NCBI GenBank assembly: GCA_951800675.1
Contig: CATOKC010000006.1
Span: 1 to 45,883 of the forward strand
Direction: 5' to 3'
DNA length: 45,883 bases
Source of the DNA: an uncultured Oscillibacter sp.
Lineage (GTDB): Bacteria > Bacillota_A > Clostridia > Oscillospirales > Oscillospiraceae
The translations under genes and the position numbers were made by a program. Shown here piece after piece: positions 16,948 to 24,633 of the stretch. A model generated the notes under the pieces. That model worked only from the letters and a program-made list of their open reading frames with translations, had not been told where the DNA came from and did not search any database. Positions within the stretch are counted from its first letter, which is position 1. Each line of letters starts with the position of its first letter.

Positions 16948-17976
16948 TTACTCCGTCCGGTAACGTCCTCCGGCAATGCGGACGTTCCGCTCCGCATGGA
17001 GGAGGATCAATTCCTGGGCCAGCTTATCAGGATGATGCCGGACGTAACTGTCCTGCACTGTGGCGATGGGGCGGCTGACCAGCTCCACGCCCAGGGCTGC
17101 GCAGCGCTCCGCATCATAACGCAGCAGCTCCGCTCCCTCCTCGGCGTAACGTTTCGCCGCATCCGAAGGTATGGGTGAGGAGTTCACCAGGCAAAGCCGG
17201 AACAGCCCCTGTACCGAGTGCTGAAACAAGGCCGCAATGTGGTCCGAGGCGGTGTAGCCCTCGGTCTCTCCCTCCTGGGTCATCACGTTGCAGACATAAA
17301 TCTTTAAGGCGGAGGATTCCCGAATGGCGTCCACAATGCCGTCCACCAGCAGGTTGGGAATGATGCTGGTATATAGGCTCCCTGGCCCCAGGACGATCAT
17401 ATCCGCCTCACGGATAGCGGCTAAAGCCTCCGGCAGGGCCTTAGGGTGCTCTGGCAGCAGCCGCACTTTGGTGATGCGGCAGTCCTCTTTTTTCTTACAT
17501 TGAAAAATCTTAGACTCGCCGATGACGCTGGCCCCGTTTTCAAACTCCGCTTCCAGCTGCACGTCGGCAGTGGTGACAGGCAATACCCGGCCGGTGATAG
17601 CCAGAACCTCGCTCATCCGGCGAACCGCCGTGTCAAAGCTGGGAGAAATGCCGTTAAGCGCCGCTAAAAACAGATTTCCAAAGCTCTGTCCCGCCAGAGT
17701 CCCCTCCTGGAAACGATAATCCATCATCTGTTTCATCAGCGGTTCCGTGTTGGCCAGGGCCACCAGACAGTTTCGGATGTCTCCCGGAGGAGGCATTCCC
17801 AGGTCCTGACGCAGAGCGCCGGAGCCGCCGCCGTCATCCGCCACCGTGACAATGGCGGAGAGGTTTTCCGTGTAATCCTTCAAGCCCCGCAGCATGTTAG
17901 AAAGGCCGTGCCCGCCGCCGATAACGGCGATCCGGGGACCGTGCTTTCGAGGCGCGCGGTAAGGTCGGTATTCCAT
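16948..17976 (-). CDS. yvcK: YvcK/GlmR family metabolic regulator
   Basis: YvcK (GlmR) is a CofD-like cytosolic protein needed for growth on gluconeogenic substrates in Bacillus, where it binds UDP-GlcNAc and stimulates GlmS to feed cell-wall synthesis. The 342-residue product shows the N-terminal nucleotide-sugar-binding motif [18 protein letters not shown] and [17 protein letters not shown], then [14 protein letters not shown] and [17 protein letters not shown]. It lies between rapZ (16 bases upstream) and whiA (downstream), and glmM of the same pathway is elsewhere in the window. Confidence 0.96.
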   Translation of the reverse strand: MEYRPYRAPRKHGPRIAVIGGGHGLSNMLRGLKDYTENLSAIVTVADDGGGSGALRQDLGMPPPGDIRNCLVALANTEPLMKQMMDYRFQEGTLAGQSFGNLFLAALNGISPSFDTAVRRMSEVLAITGRVLPVTTADVQLEAEFENGASVIGESKIFQCKKKEDCRITKVRLLPEHPKALPEALAAIREADMIVLGPGSLYTSIIPNLLVDGIVDAIRESSALKIYVCNVMTQEGETEGYTASDHIAALFQHSVQGLFRLCLVNSSPIPSDAAKRYAEEGAELLRYDAERCAALGVELVSRPIATVQDSYVRHHPDKLAQELILLHAERNVRIAGGRYRTE

Positions 17977-17992
17977 AGGGCTCCTTTCCAGC

Positions 17993-18856
17993 TCAAACGG
18001 CCCGTTCCATATCCCGGTGATGCTCCGCCACAGGGAAGCCCTGTGCTCGGACGAACTCCGTCAGCGCATGAGTAATGGCTACGGAGCGATGGTGTCCCCC
18101 GGTACAGCCCACGGCGATGACCAGCCCGGTTTTCCCCTCCTCTGCGTACAAAGGCAGGGTGAATCTCAGCAGGTCCTCCACCTTGCGGAGGAAATCATGG
18201 GTCTGCTGGAAGCTGAACACGTAATCCGCCACCGGCTTATCCAGACCGGTCTGGTGGCGCAGCTCCTCAATGTAAAAGGGATTGGGCATAAACCGCACGT
18301 CCAGCACCAGGTCGGCCTCCAGGGGGAGTCCGTATTTGAAGCCAAAGGAGGTGATGTTCACTGTCATTCCCCCCTGTTCCCCCTCGCCGTTGAAGATGCG
18401 CAGCAGCTCCCGGCGCAGCTTGGCGGTGGAGAGGCGGGTAGTATCGATGATGAAATCCGCCCGCTCCTTCACGGGAAGCATCAGCTCCCGCTCCTTCTCC
18501 ACGGCCTCCTCCAGGGAATCTGTCTCCTTCTCCAGGGGATGTCGGCGGCGGGTTTCCTTATAGCGCTTGATAATGGCCGCCGGAGAGGCGTCCAAAAACA
18601 GCATCCGGCAGACACCCTCCATGCCCTTTAATTTATTCAGCACGTCGAACAGCTCGTTAAAGGACTCCGCCGTCCGCACGTCATATACCAGGGCCACCCG
18701 GGCGTACCGCCCGCCGCCTCCGGCGCAGAATTCCGCAAATTTCAAAATCATGGCGGCGGGCATGTTGTCCACGATATAAAAGCCGCTGTCCTCCAAAAAG
18801 GAGGCCGCCTTGCTCTTTCCTCCGCCGGACAGACCGGAGATGATCAAAATTTCCAT
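17993..18856 (-). CDS. rapZ: RNase adapter / nucleotide-binding protein RapZ (YvcJ)
   Basis: RapZ-family P-loop protein; the E. coli member controls decay of the GlmZ small RNA and so GlmS levels, whereas the Gram-positive YvcJ role is less clear. The 287-residue product has Walker A GLSGGGKS at residues 8-15, DSGFYIVDNMP shortly after, the conserved DVRFMPNPFYIEELR segment, and the C-terminal GCTGGHHRSV motif. Its start lies 15 bases downstream of murB. Identification is firm; the RNA-adapter role in this organism is inference. Confidence 0.96.
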   Translation of the reverse strand: MEILIISGLSGGGKSKAASFLEDSGFYIVDNMPAAMILKFAEFCAGGGGRYARVALVYDVRTAESFNELFDVLNKLKGMEGVCRMLFLDASPAAIIKRYKETRRRHPLEKETDSLEEAVEKERELMLPVKERADFIIDTTRLSTAKLRRELLRIFNGEGEQGGMTVNITSFGFKYGLPLEADLVLDVRFMPNPFYIEELRHQTGLDKPVADYVFSFQQTHDFLRKVEDLLRFTLPLYAEEGKTGLVIAVGCTGGHHRSVAITHALTEFVRAQGFPVAEHHRDMERAV

Positions 18857-18871
18857 GGGAAAAACTCCCCT

Positions 18872-19789
18872 TTACTCCACAAACTTGACCTCCGGCTCCA
18901 GCCGGACGCCGGTTTTTTCAAAAACAAGCTCCTGCACCTGCCGGATCAGTTCCTTGATATCAGCACAGGTGGCTCCGCCCCGGTTGATCAGGAAGCCCGC
19001 GTGCTTTTTGCTGACCTGGGCTCCGCCCACCGTCAGCCCCTTCAAGCCGCACTGGTCGATGAGGGTTCCGGCAAAATGGCCCTCCGGCCGCTTGAAGGTG
19101 CTTCCCCCGCTGGGCCATTCCAGAGGCTGGCTGGCCTTCCGACGAGCCATCAGGTCTCGCATGGTCTCCCGAATGGTCTCCGGACTGCCAGGTATCAAGT
19201 GGAATTGGACATACAGTACAACGGCGTCCGGATGGTCCGACAGAAAGCTCCGGCGATAGCCAAAGTCCAGTTCCTCCCGGGAAAGATGCCTCAAGCCCTC
19301 CTCCGGAAGCAGGACGGACGCCCCCAAAACCACCTGCGACATCTCCCCACCATAGGCCCCGGCGTTCATATACAGCCCGCCGCCCACCGTGCCGGGGATG
19401 CCATGGGCGAACTCCAAGCCCGTTGAACCCAGCTTGCAGGCGTAATCCGCCAGCTTTGCCAGGGGAACTCCCGCCGCCGCGACCATATGCTTCGGCTCCC
19501 CCTGGGTCTCCAACTTCCGCATCCGGCCGGTGGCAATTACCAGCCGGTCCAGCCCTTCGTCAGGAACCAGCAGGTTTGTGCCGTTGCCAATCACCAGAGG
19601 CCGTGCTCCGCAGTCCCGGGCCATGGACAGCAGAAGCACCAGCTGTTCCCCCTGCTCCGGAAACGCCATTCGCTTTGCCGGACCGCCTACCCGAAAGGAA
19701 GTGTGCTTCGCCATAGACTCCTCCCGCAGGACCTCCATGTCCGGCAGGTAGTCCTTCATCTGTTTGTCAAATTGCGTCACCCAGTCCAT
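18872..19789 (-). CDS. murB: UDP-N-acetylenolpyruvoylglucosamine reductase MurB
   Basis: MurB reduces UDP-GlcNAc-enolpyruvate to UDP-MurNAc, an FAD- and NADPH-dependent cytosolic step of peptidoglycan synthesis. The 305-residue protein has the FAD-binding segments HTSFRVGGPAKRM and VIGNGTNLLVPDEGL, the GIPGTVGGGLYMNAGAYGGE loop, YRRSFL, the catalytic serine context GGSTFKRPEGHFAG and the C-terminal glutamate EPEVKF. The type II pattern of the GSTFK motif is clear. The ATG at 19787-19789 follows AGGAGG; the open frame extends upstream to 20557 but that is the antisense-frame shadow of glcK. Confidence 0.97.
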   Translation of the reverse strand: MDWVTQFDKQMKDYLPDMEVLREESMAKHTSFRVGGPAKRMAFPEQGEQLVLLLSMARDCGARPLVIGNGTNLLVPDEGLDRLVIATGRMRKLETQGEPKHMVAAAGVPLAKLADYACKLGSTGLEFAHGIPGTVGGGLYMNAGAYGGEMSQVVLGASVLLPEEGLRHLSREELDFGYRRSFLSDHPDAVVLYVQFHLIPGSPETIRETMRDLMARRKASQPLEWPSGGSTFKRPEGHFAGTLIDQCGLKGLTVGGAQVSKKHAGFLINRGGATCADIKELIRQVQELVFEKTGVRLEPEVKFVE

Positions 19790-19809
19790 GCAAGGGCCTC
19801 CTTGTTTTC

Positions 19810-20724
19810 TCACATCACCCGGCCCAGCATGGCCGCGCCGATGATGCCCGCGTCGTTCCCCAGCTCTGCCGGGAGAATTCTCGTAATCCGGCCCCCGTGG
19901 CGGGAAAAGCTCTCTTTTGCCACAGCTTCCCGCAGAGGCTCCAGCAAAAGCCGTTCCGGCGCGGCGGCCACGCCGCCTCCAATGGCTACCGCCTCCGGAC
20001 GCAGGACGTTGATGAGGCTGGCCAGGCCGCTGGCCAGATAGTTCACATAGTCCCGGCAGACCGCCAAAGACGTTTCGTCTCCAGCTTCCGCCGCCTGGAA
20101 CGCCGTTCGGCCCTCCACACCGTGCTCCGCGGCAAATTGATGCAGAGCACTTTCCGGATGGGCCTCCATGGCCCGCTTCGTCTGCTGAATCAAGCCCGTG
20201 GCGGAGGCATAGCGCTCCCAGCAGCCCTTGCGGCCGCAGTTGCAGGGTTCGCCGTCCTGGCAGATGACCATATGGCCCGCCTCGCTGGAGGCCAATCCAC
20301 CCCGGAGCTTCCCGTCTATGATAATGCCTGCGCCCACGCCGGTGCCCAGAGTTACCACGGCAAAATCCCGGGTCCCCTTCCCCGCGCCGCCAAAGAACTC
20401 GCCTACGGCGGCGCAGTCCGCGTCGTTGCCCAGCAGCAAAGGCAAATCCAGATGCTGCCGGAAGAGCTTTTCCAGTGGGACATTCTCCATGGGGATGTTG
20501 GTGGTGAACAACACGTCGCCGCCATCCACCGCCCCGGGCAAGCCCACCCCCACCCACCGGACCTTATCCTGCATAACCTTTTTGGACAGCTCCGCCAGGG
20601 TCTGCGCAAAGCGCTCCGGTCCCTGGAAATCCAAAGGAGTCCGCTCCACCTTCATAATTCGGCCTGTCTCGTCCACCAGGCCGGCTTTTAAGTTCGTACC
20701 ACCTACGTCAATGCCGATATACAT
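19810..20724 (-). CDS. glcK: ROK-family glucokinase
   Basis: Cytosolic glucokinase that phosphorylates glucose with ATP; the 304-residue product has the ROK phosphate motif IDVGGTNLKAGLVDE, catalytic aspartate in LLGNDADCAAVGE, GTGVGAGIII and the zinc-binding C-x-C-x4-C signature in CNCGRKGCWERYAS preceded by the HMV histidine. It lies between hprK and murB in the same operon, fitting a unit that couples carbon status to cell-wall supply. Sugar specificity of ROK kinases cannot be read with certainty; an N-acetyl-sugar kinase is possible, though glucokinase is the better guess. Confidence 0.88.
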   Translation of the reverse strand: MYIGIDVGGTNLKAGLVDETGRIMKVERTPLDFQGPERFAQTLAELSKKVMQDKVRWVGVGLPGAVDGGDVLFTTNIPMENVPLEKLFRQHLDLPLLLGNDADCAAVGEFFGGAGKGTRDFAVVTLGTGVGAGIIIDGKLRGGLASSEAGHMVICQDGEPCNCGRKGCWERYASATGLIQQTKRAMEAHPESALHQFAAEHGVEGRTAFQAAEAGDETSLAVCRDYVNYLASGLASLINVLRPEAVAIGGGVAAAPERLLLEPLREAVAKESFSRHGGRITRILPAELGNDAGIIGAAMLGRVM

Positions 20725-20736
20725 ATCGTTTCCTCC

Positions 20737-21666
20737 TTACAGCTTTCCATCCGCTCGGGCATCCACCTTCTGGGCCAGCTCCTGGGCCGCATTGTAGCCT
20801 AGCTTCCGATGTCGGTTATTCATGGCCGCCACTTCCACGATGCTGGCCAGATTCCGTCCCGGGCGCACGGGAATGGTGAGGGTGGGGACCTGAATATCCA
20901 GAATGTCAATATAATGGTCCTCAATACCCAGACGGTCGTAGAACTTCTCGCTGTCCCAGGGCTCGAAGTTTACCACCAAATCCAGCTGGGCCTCGTTCTT
21001 GACCGCCCGAACGCCGAAGAGCTGCTGCACATTGATGACGCCGATGCCCCGCAGCTCGATATAATTGCGGATGACTTCCGGGGCAGAGCCCATCAGGCAG
21101 CCGGAGACCCGGCGGAGCTCCACCGCGTCGTCTGCCACCAGCCGGTGGCCCCGCATAATCAGCTCAATGGCCGCCTCGCTCTTACCCACACCGGAGTCGC
21201 CGGTAATCATGACGCCTTCTCCGTAGATATCCAGCAACACGCCGTGGCGGGTAACGCAGGGGGCCAGCACCCGGTTCAGGTATTCAATGGTCCGGCTGGT
21301 AAAGGTCACCGTTACCTCATTGGTCCGGAGTAGGGTTTTCTGATGCTCTATAGCGCTTTCCATGCACTCCGGAAAACAGTCCAAACTCCGGGCAATGACC
21401 AGGGCGGGAATGTCGTAGAGAAACAGGTCGTCAAAGCATTTGCGCCGCTGGGCGTCGGAAAGTCCCCGGAGATAAGTGACCTCCGCCTTACCGATGACCT
21501 GGAGGCGGCAGGGGTCAAAATAGTCGTAAAAGCTGTGAAACTGGAGGCCGGGCCGGTTCAGGTCCGGAACGGTCAGCAGGGCGCTGTCGAAATCGCTTCC
21601 CTGGTTCAAAACCTCCAAGTTAAAAAGGGATACAAAATCCTTCACTTTTAAGCCGTTTTCACGCAT
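20737..21666 (-). CDS. hprK: HPr kinase/phosphorylase
   Basis: HprK phosphorylates and dephosphorylates HPr at Ser-46, controlling carbon catabolite repression and PTS activity. The 309-residue protein has the N-terminal domain (1-130) and the catalytic domain with H141 in TRHGVLLDIYG, Walker A GDSGVGKS at 156-163, VADDAVELR, and the signature ELRGIGVINVQQLFGV. Its ATG at 21664-21666 follows AAGGAG. It is the first gene of the long operon reaching dnaE and has its own consensus-like promoter at 21737-21765. Confidence 0.97.
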   Translation of the reverse strand: MRENGLKVKDFVSLFNLEVLNQGSDFDSALLTVPDLNRPGLQFHSFYDYFDPCRLQVIGKAEVTYLRGLSDAQRRKCFDDLFLYDIPALVIARSLDCFPECMESAIEHQKTLLRTNEVTVTFTSRTIEYLNRVLAPCVTRHGVLLDIYGEGVMITGDSGVGKSEAAIELIMRGHRLVADDAVELRRVSGCLMGSAPEVIRNYIELRGIGVINVQQLFGVRAVKNEAQLDLVVNFEPWDSEKFYDRLGIEDHYIDILDIQVPTLTIPVRPGRNLASIVEVAAMNNRHRKLGYNAAQELAQKVDARADGKL

Positions 21667-21736
21667 GGCGTTTCTCCTTTTTCCGGCGGAAGGGCCGGGC
21701 ATCCTTGGTTTTCGCGTCCAAGACGCGTCCGTTTCC

Positions 21737-21765
21737 ATTATATATGAAATCTCCCAATTCCGCAA
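21737..21765 (-). promoter_or_regulatory. Promoter of the hprK-dnaE operon
   Basis: Minus-strand TTGCGG and TATAAT separated by 17 bases, about 70 bases before the hprK ATG and just downstream of a strong minus-strand terminator. Confidence 0.75.
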
Positions 21766-21800
21766 CACCTTCCACGCAGAAGATTCCCGGGAAATCCCGC

Positions 21801-21840
21801 AAAAAAGCAAACATCACCGCGCACCGCGCCGTGATGTTTG
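21801..21840 (-). terminator. Strong minus-strand terminator upstream of hprK
   Basis: A perfect 10-bp outer stem (CAAACATCAC with its complement), a C-C mismatch and a 4-bp GCGC inner stem around ACC, followed on the minus strand by CTTTTTTGC. It lies 200 bases after the rplA operon terminator at 22045-22075, so it must end some other minus-strand transcript. Confidence 0.8.
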
Positions 21841-22044
21841 AACCCAAAGCTCCTCAAAAAGCACAACCTGGTTTTCGCTCTGGCGAAAAAATGAAATTTA
21901 CGTTTGCAAAGACCTGTGTGCCACAAGGATTCCAAAGCCCGTAGCCTTGGACACACACCCCAGCAGCCAATGTCACTGGCATAGGGAACTCTTCGTCACA
22001 GCCGTTGGCCGCTCTGCCGCCTTGCAGATGCGGCATCCCCTTTA
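21841..22044 (-). other. Structured intergenic region, candidate small RNA or short ORF
   Basis: About 200 bases between two minus-strand terminators. It contains several short inverted repeats: TGTGTG...CACACA with inner AAGG/CCTT (near 21916-21957), GCCA/TGGC near 21966-21981, GCC/GGC near 22003-22011, GCCGC/GCGGC near 22016-22034, and TTTTCGC/GCGAAAA near 21873-21890. A 60-77 codon minus-strand frame (from ATG 22087 or 22036) covers the same DNA with protein-like composition after GMPHLQGGRAANGC but no convincing ribosome-binding site. I cannot tell whether this is a structured RNA, a small gene or remnant sequence. No clear promoter was found. Confidence 0.35.
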
Positions 22045-22075
22045 CGAAAAAAGGAGGGACATAAGTCCCCCCTTT
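22045..22075 (-). terminator. Terminator of the rpmG-rplA operon
   Basis: On the minus strand AAAGGGGGGAC pairs with GTCCCTCCTTT (one mismatch) around TTAT, followed by a T run. It begins 8 bases after the rplA stop. Confidence 0.8.
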
Positions 22076-22083
22076 CAGGTCTT

Positions 22084-22776
22084 TCAAACCAGCTTCGCGG
22101 TATTCATACGCACGCCCGGTCCCATGGTGGCGGCGGCGACGCAGCTGCGGATATACTGGCCCTTGGCCGCAGCGGGCTTGGCCTTTACAATGGCGCCCAT
22201 CAGGGTATTGTAGTTCTCCGTCAGCTTCTCGGGGCCGAAGGAGACCTTGCCGATGGGGCAGTGGATGATGTTAGTTTTGTCCAGGCGGTACTCGATCTTA
22301 CCGGCCTTGACTTCGGTGACAGCCTTGGCCACATCAGGGGTCACAGTGCCCGCCTTGGGAGAGGGCATCAGGCCCTTGGGGCCCAGAACCTTACCGAGAC
22401 GGCCCACCACGCCCATCATGTCGGGGCTGGCAACCACCACGTCGAAATCAAACCAGTTTTCCTTCTGGATCTTTTCCACCAGATCCATCTCACCCACATA
22501 GTCGGCTCCAGCGGCCTTGGCGGCCTCGGCCTTATCACCCTTGGCGAACACCAGCACCCGGACGGTTTTGCCGGTGCCATGGGGCAGGACGATGGCGCCG
22601 CGGACCTGCTGGTCGGCGTGCCGGGAGTCCACGCCCAGCTTTACATGCAGCTCGACGGTCTCGTCGAACTTCGCGGTAGCGGTCTTGCAGACCAGCGCCA
22701 GACCCTCGGAGGGCTCATACTGAATGTTCTTGTCAATCTGCTTGGCGCTGTCCTGATATTTTTTGCCTCTAAACAC
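22084..22776 (-). CDS. rplA: 50S ribosomal protein L1
   Basis: L1 binds 23S rRNA at the stalk near the E site and, in studied bacteria, represses its own operon by binding an mRNA copy of that site. The 230-residue protein has [20 protein letters not shown], the domain II segment [20 protein letters not shown] and [16 protein letters not shown]. The family signature runs through [13 protein letters not shown] residues (here [10 protein letters not shown]). It follows rplK by 84 bases, which hold an L1-binding-like RNA motif (22795-22822). Confidence 0.98.
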   Translation of the reverse strand: MFRGKKYQDSAKQIDKNIQYEPSEGLALVCKTATAKFDETVELHVKLGVDSRHADQQVRGAIVLPHGTGKTVRVLVFAKGDKAEAAKAAGADYVGEMDLVEKIQKENWFDFDVVVASPDMMGVVGRLGKVLGPKGLMPSPKAGTVTPDVAKAVTEVKAGKIEYRLDKTNIIHCPIGKVSFGPEKLTENYNTLMGAIVKAKPAAAKGQYIRSCVAAATMGPGVRMNTAKLV

Positions 22777-22794
22777 TGTTACTTCCTCCTCATA

Positions 22795-22822
22795 GTGGTT
22801 CTTCGGAACGGAATCCTCCCAC
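22795..22822 (-). promoter_or_regulatory. L1-binding-like mRNA motif before rplA
   Basis: On the minus strand GTGGGAGG is followed 16 bases later by CCAC, so GTGG and CCAC can close a helix with an asymmetric loop. The same GTGGGAGG/CCAC arrangement occurs upstream of rplK. L1 is known to repress its own mRNA through such sites; the match here is by eye. Confidence 0.45.
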
Positions 22823-22860
22823 TGTATGGAGCGGCGATCCGGCCGCTCTTAAAATATTGG

Positions 22861-23286
22861 TCAGTCGCCGACAATAACGCCCATGGACCGGCAGGTCCCG
22901 GCGATCATGCTCATGGCGGACTCCAGGTTGGCGGCGTTCAGGTCCCGCATTTTGATCTCGGCGATTTTCTGGATGCTGGCCTTAGAGATAGTTGCCACCT
23001 TGGTCTTATTGGGAACGCCGGAGCCGGATTCAATGCTGCACTCTTTCTTGATCAGCACCGCCGCCGGAGGCGTCTTGGTGATGAAGGAGAAGGAGCGGTC
23101 CGCGTACACGGTAATGACAACGGGGATGATCATGCCCGCGTCGTTTTTGGTACGCTCGTTGAATTCTTTCGTAAAGGCGGCAATGTTCACGCCGTGCTGG
23201 CCCAGAGCGGGGCCGACGGGGGGAGCGGGCGTCGCCTTGCCCGCGGGAATCTGCAGCTTTACATAACCAGTAATCTTCTGTGCCAT
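22861..23286 (-). CDS. rplK: 50S ribosomal protein L11
   Basis: L11 sits at the GTPase-associated centre and is needed for RelA activation and termination factor action. The 141-residue product starts [20 protein letters not shown], followed by [20 protein letters not shown], and ends [25 protein letters not shown], all diagnostic. The ATG at 23284-23286 follows AGGAGG; an in-frame extension upstream to 23346 is not used. It precedes rplA and follows nusG. Confidence 0.98.
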   Translation of the reverse strand: MAQKITGYVKLQIPAGKATPAPPVGPALGQHGVNIAAFTKEFNERTKNDAGMIIPVVITVYADRSFSFITKTPPAAVLIKKECSIESGSGVPNKTKVATISKASIQKIAEIKMRDLNAANLESAMSMIAGTCRSMGVIVGD

Positions 23287-23313
23287 GGAGCGGCACCTCC
23301 TACGATTTAAAAT

Positions 23314-23346
23314 GTGGTTTGGCGGGACGGCGTACGTCCCTCCCAC
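23314..23346 (-). promoter_or_regulatory. L1-binding-like leader motif before rplK
   Basis: On the minus strand GTGG-GA-GGGACG-loop-CGTCCC-six bases-CCAC forms a six-pair inner helix and a four-pair outer helix separated by an asymmetric loop, ending about 28 bases before the rplK ATG. This is the architecture described for L1 autoregulatory sites in bacterial L11/L1 leaders. Confidence 0.55.
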
Positions 23347-23400
23347 CTGCGCATAAATACGCGGTCAGAACCTGTTTCCGGCAGCAGCCAAAACAGGCCC

Positions 23401-23925
23401 TCAATTCAGAACTTCGACCTGGTCCAGCTCCAGGTCCACCGGAGTTTCCCGGCCAAACATGGAAACCATGACGCTGACCCGGTTTTTCTCCGGCTCGATC
23501 TCCTCCACCACGCCGGTGAAGCTGGCCAGCGGGCCGTCCATGATCCGCACATGGTCGCCCAAGCCGTATTTGACGACAATCTCGTGCTTCTCCATGCCCA
23601 TGGCCAGAACCTCCTCCTCTGTCAGGGGAATGGCCTTGTTGGCGGTGCCCACGAAGCCGGTGACACCCCGGACATTTCGCACCAGATGCCAGGTCTCGTC
23701 CGTCATAATCATCTTGATGAGCACGTAACCGGGGAACACCTTCCGGGCCACTTCCTTGGAAGCGCCGCTCTCGGTAATTTCCGTGACGTTTTCCATGGGA
23801 ATCTCAATCCGCAGGATCATGTCCTCCATGTTCCGTCCGGTGACGAACTTCTCAATGCTGGTCTTGACGGCATTTTCATAGCCGGAGTAGGTATGCACAA
23901 CATACCATTTCGCGCTGTCTGCCAT
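23401..23925 (-). CDS. nusG: Transcription elongation/antitermination factor NusG
   Basis: NusG binds RNA polymerase and couples it to Rho or the ribosome. The 174-residue product has the NGN domain (WYVVHTYSGYENAVKTSIEK; VFPGYVLIKMIMTDETWHLV) and the C-terminal KOW domain (GDHVRIMDGPLASFTGVVEE). Length is typical. It lies 10 bases downstream of secE, in the standard secE-nusG order, and precedes rplK. Confidence 0.98.
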   Translation of the reverse strand: MADSAKWYVVHTYSGYENAVKTSIEKFVTGRNMEDMILRIEIPMENVTEITESGASKEVARKVFPGYVLIKMIMTDETWHLVRNVRGVTGFVGTANKAIPLTEEEVLAMGMEKHEIVVKYGLGDHVRIMDGPLASFTGVVEEIEPEKNRVSVMVSMFGRETPVDLELDQVEVLN

Positions 23926-23935
23926 CTTGCGTTCC

Positions 23936-24145
23936 TCAGGCGCCGAAGGCGCTCAGGATCATCTGAACCAGGGAAACAGACAAAAAGTCGAACACCCAGA
24001 TAAACGCACCGATGATAGCGGAGCACAGCAGCACCGTACCCGTATTCTTGATCACGGTCTGTCTATTGGGCCAAACAACCTTTTTCAGTTCGCTTTTCAT
24101 TTCGCGGAACCAAAGGCCGCGATCCTTCTTCTTCGCTTCTGCCAT
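23936..24145 (-). CDS. secE: Preprotein translocase subunit SecE
   Basis: SecE is the essential clamp subunit of the SecYEG channel. The 69-residue Gram-positive short form has the basic amphipathic helix with the conserved WFREMKSELKKVVWPNRQTV followed by a single membrane segment (about residues 38-64). It lies between rpmG and nusG, the usual order. Confidence 0.97.
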   Translation of the reverse strand: MAEAKKKDRGLWFREMKSELKKVVWPNRQTVIKNTGTVLLCSAIIGAFIWVFDFLSVSLVQMILSAFGA

Positions 24146-24169
24146 TTTTCAAATACGCCCTTTCTTCAA

Positions 24170-24319
24170 TTACTTCGTCTCGCTGTGGAGCGTGTGCTTC
24201 CGGCAGAAACGGCAATACTTGTTCAGTTCCAGCTTGTCCGGGGTATTTTTCTTGTTTTTCATGGTATTGTAGTTTCTCTGCTTGCACTCGTTGCATCTCA
24301 GGGTCACTTTGACTCGCAT
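24170..24319 (-). CDS. rpmG: 50S ribosomal protein L33 (zinc-type)
   Basis: A 49-residue product starting [20 protein letters not shown] and ending HTLHSETK, recognisably L33. Both CxxC pairs are intact (C9/C12 and C36/C39), so this is the zinc-binding C+ form. The ATG at 24317-24319 follows GGAGG. It is the first gene of the rpmG-secE-nusG-rplK-rplA operon, 24 bases before secE. Confidence 0.96.
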   Translation of the reverse strand: MRVKVTLRCNECKQRNYNTMKNKKNTPDKLELNKYCRFCRKHTLHSETK

Positions 24320-24447
24320 TGTTTCGGCACCTCCTTATATTCGCCTTCCTCCGGGGAAGGCCGTCTGCCTCCCTGCCGGGACCTGTCCATCGCGGCTTGA
24401 AAAGCGAAAAGCGCGCAACAAAAAAGCCCCGCTCACAGGTAAAATTG

Positions 24448-24476
24448 AGTATAGCACAAGTTCCTGGGCTGGTCAA
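24448..24476 (-). promoter_or_regulatory. Promoter of the rpmG-rplA operon
   Basis: Minus-strand TTGACC and TATACT separated by 17 bases. The leader of about 120 bases contains a 7-bp hairpin (GCCTTCC/GGAAGGC, near 24343-24361) before the rpmG ribosome-binding site. Confidence 0.8.
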
Positions 24477-24569
24477 CACTTTTTGCGAAAAAATTCCTGT
24501 ACCCCGCGCCCTGCCCATGACGCACAAATAAGCGTTACCGGATTGTAAAGAAGTGTAACCGCTTTGAGA

Positions 24570-24598
24570 TTACGGCAAACCCGGTGGAACCTTATACT
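24570..24598 (+). promoter_or_regulatory. Possible promoter of the lipoprotein gene
   Basis: TTACGG and TATACT separated by 17 bases, ending 35 bases before the ATG at 24634. The -35 is poor. Confidence 0.4.
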
Positions 24599-24633
24599 AT
24601 ACCTTATTAAATAGGTAGTAAGGGGCGAAACTT

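Noticed and set aside
19790..20557. N-terminal extension of murB
   Set aside because: The extension lies over glcK and has low-complexity, arginine-rich shadow composition; the MurB N-terminus and AGGAGG fix the start at 19789.
21841..22044. A known riboswitch (c-di-AMP, cobalamin) or 6S RNA
   Set aside because: Stems are present but none of the conserved sequence blocks of those classes could be matched with confidence.
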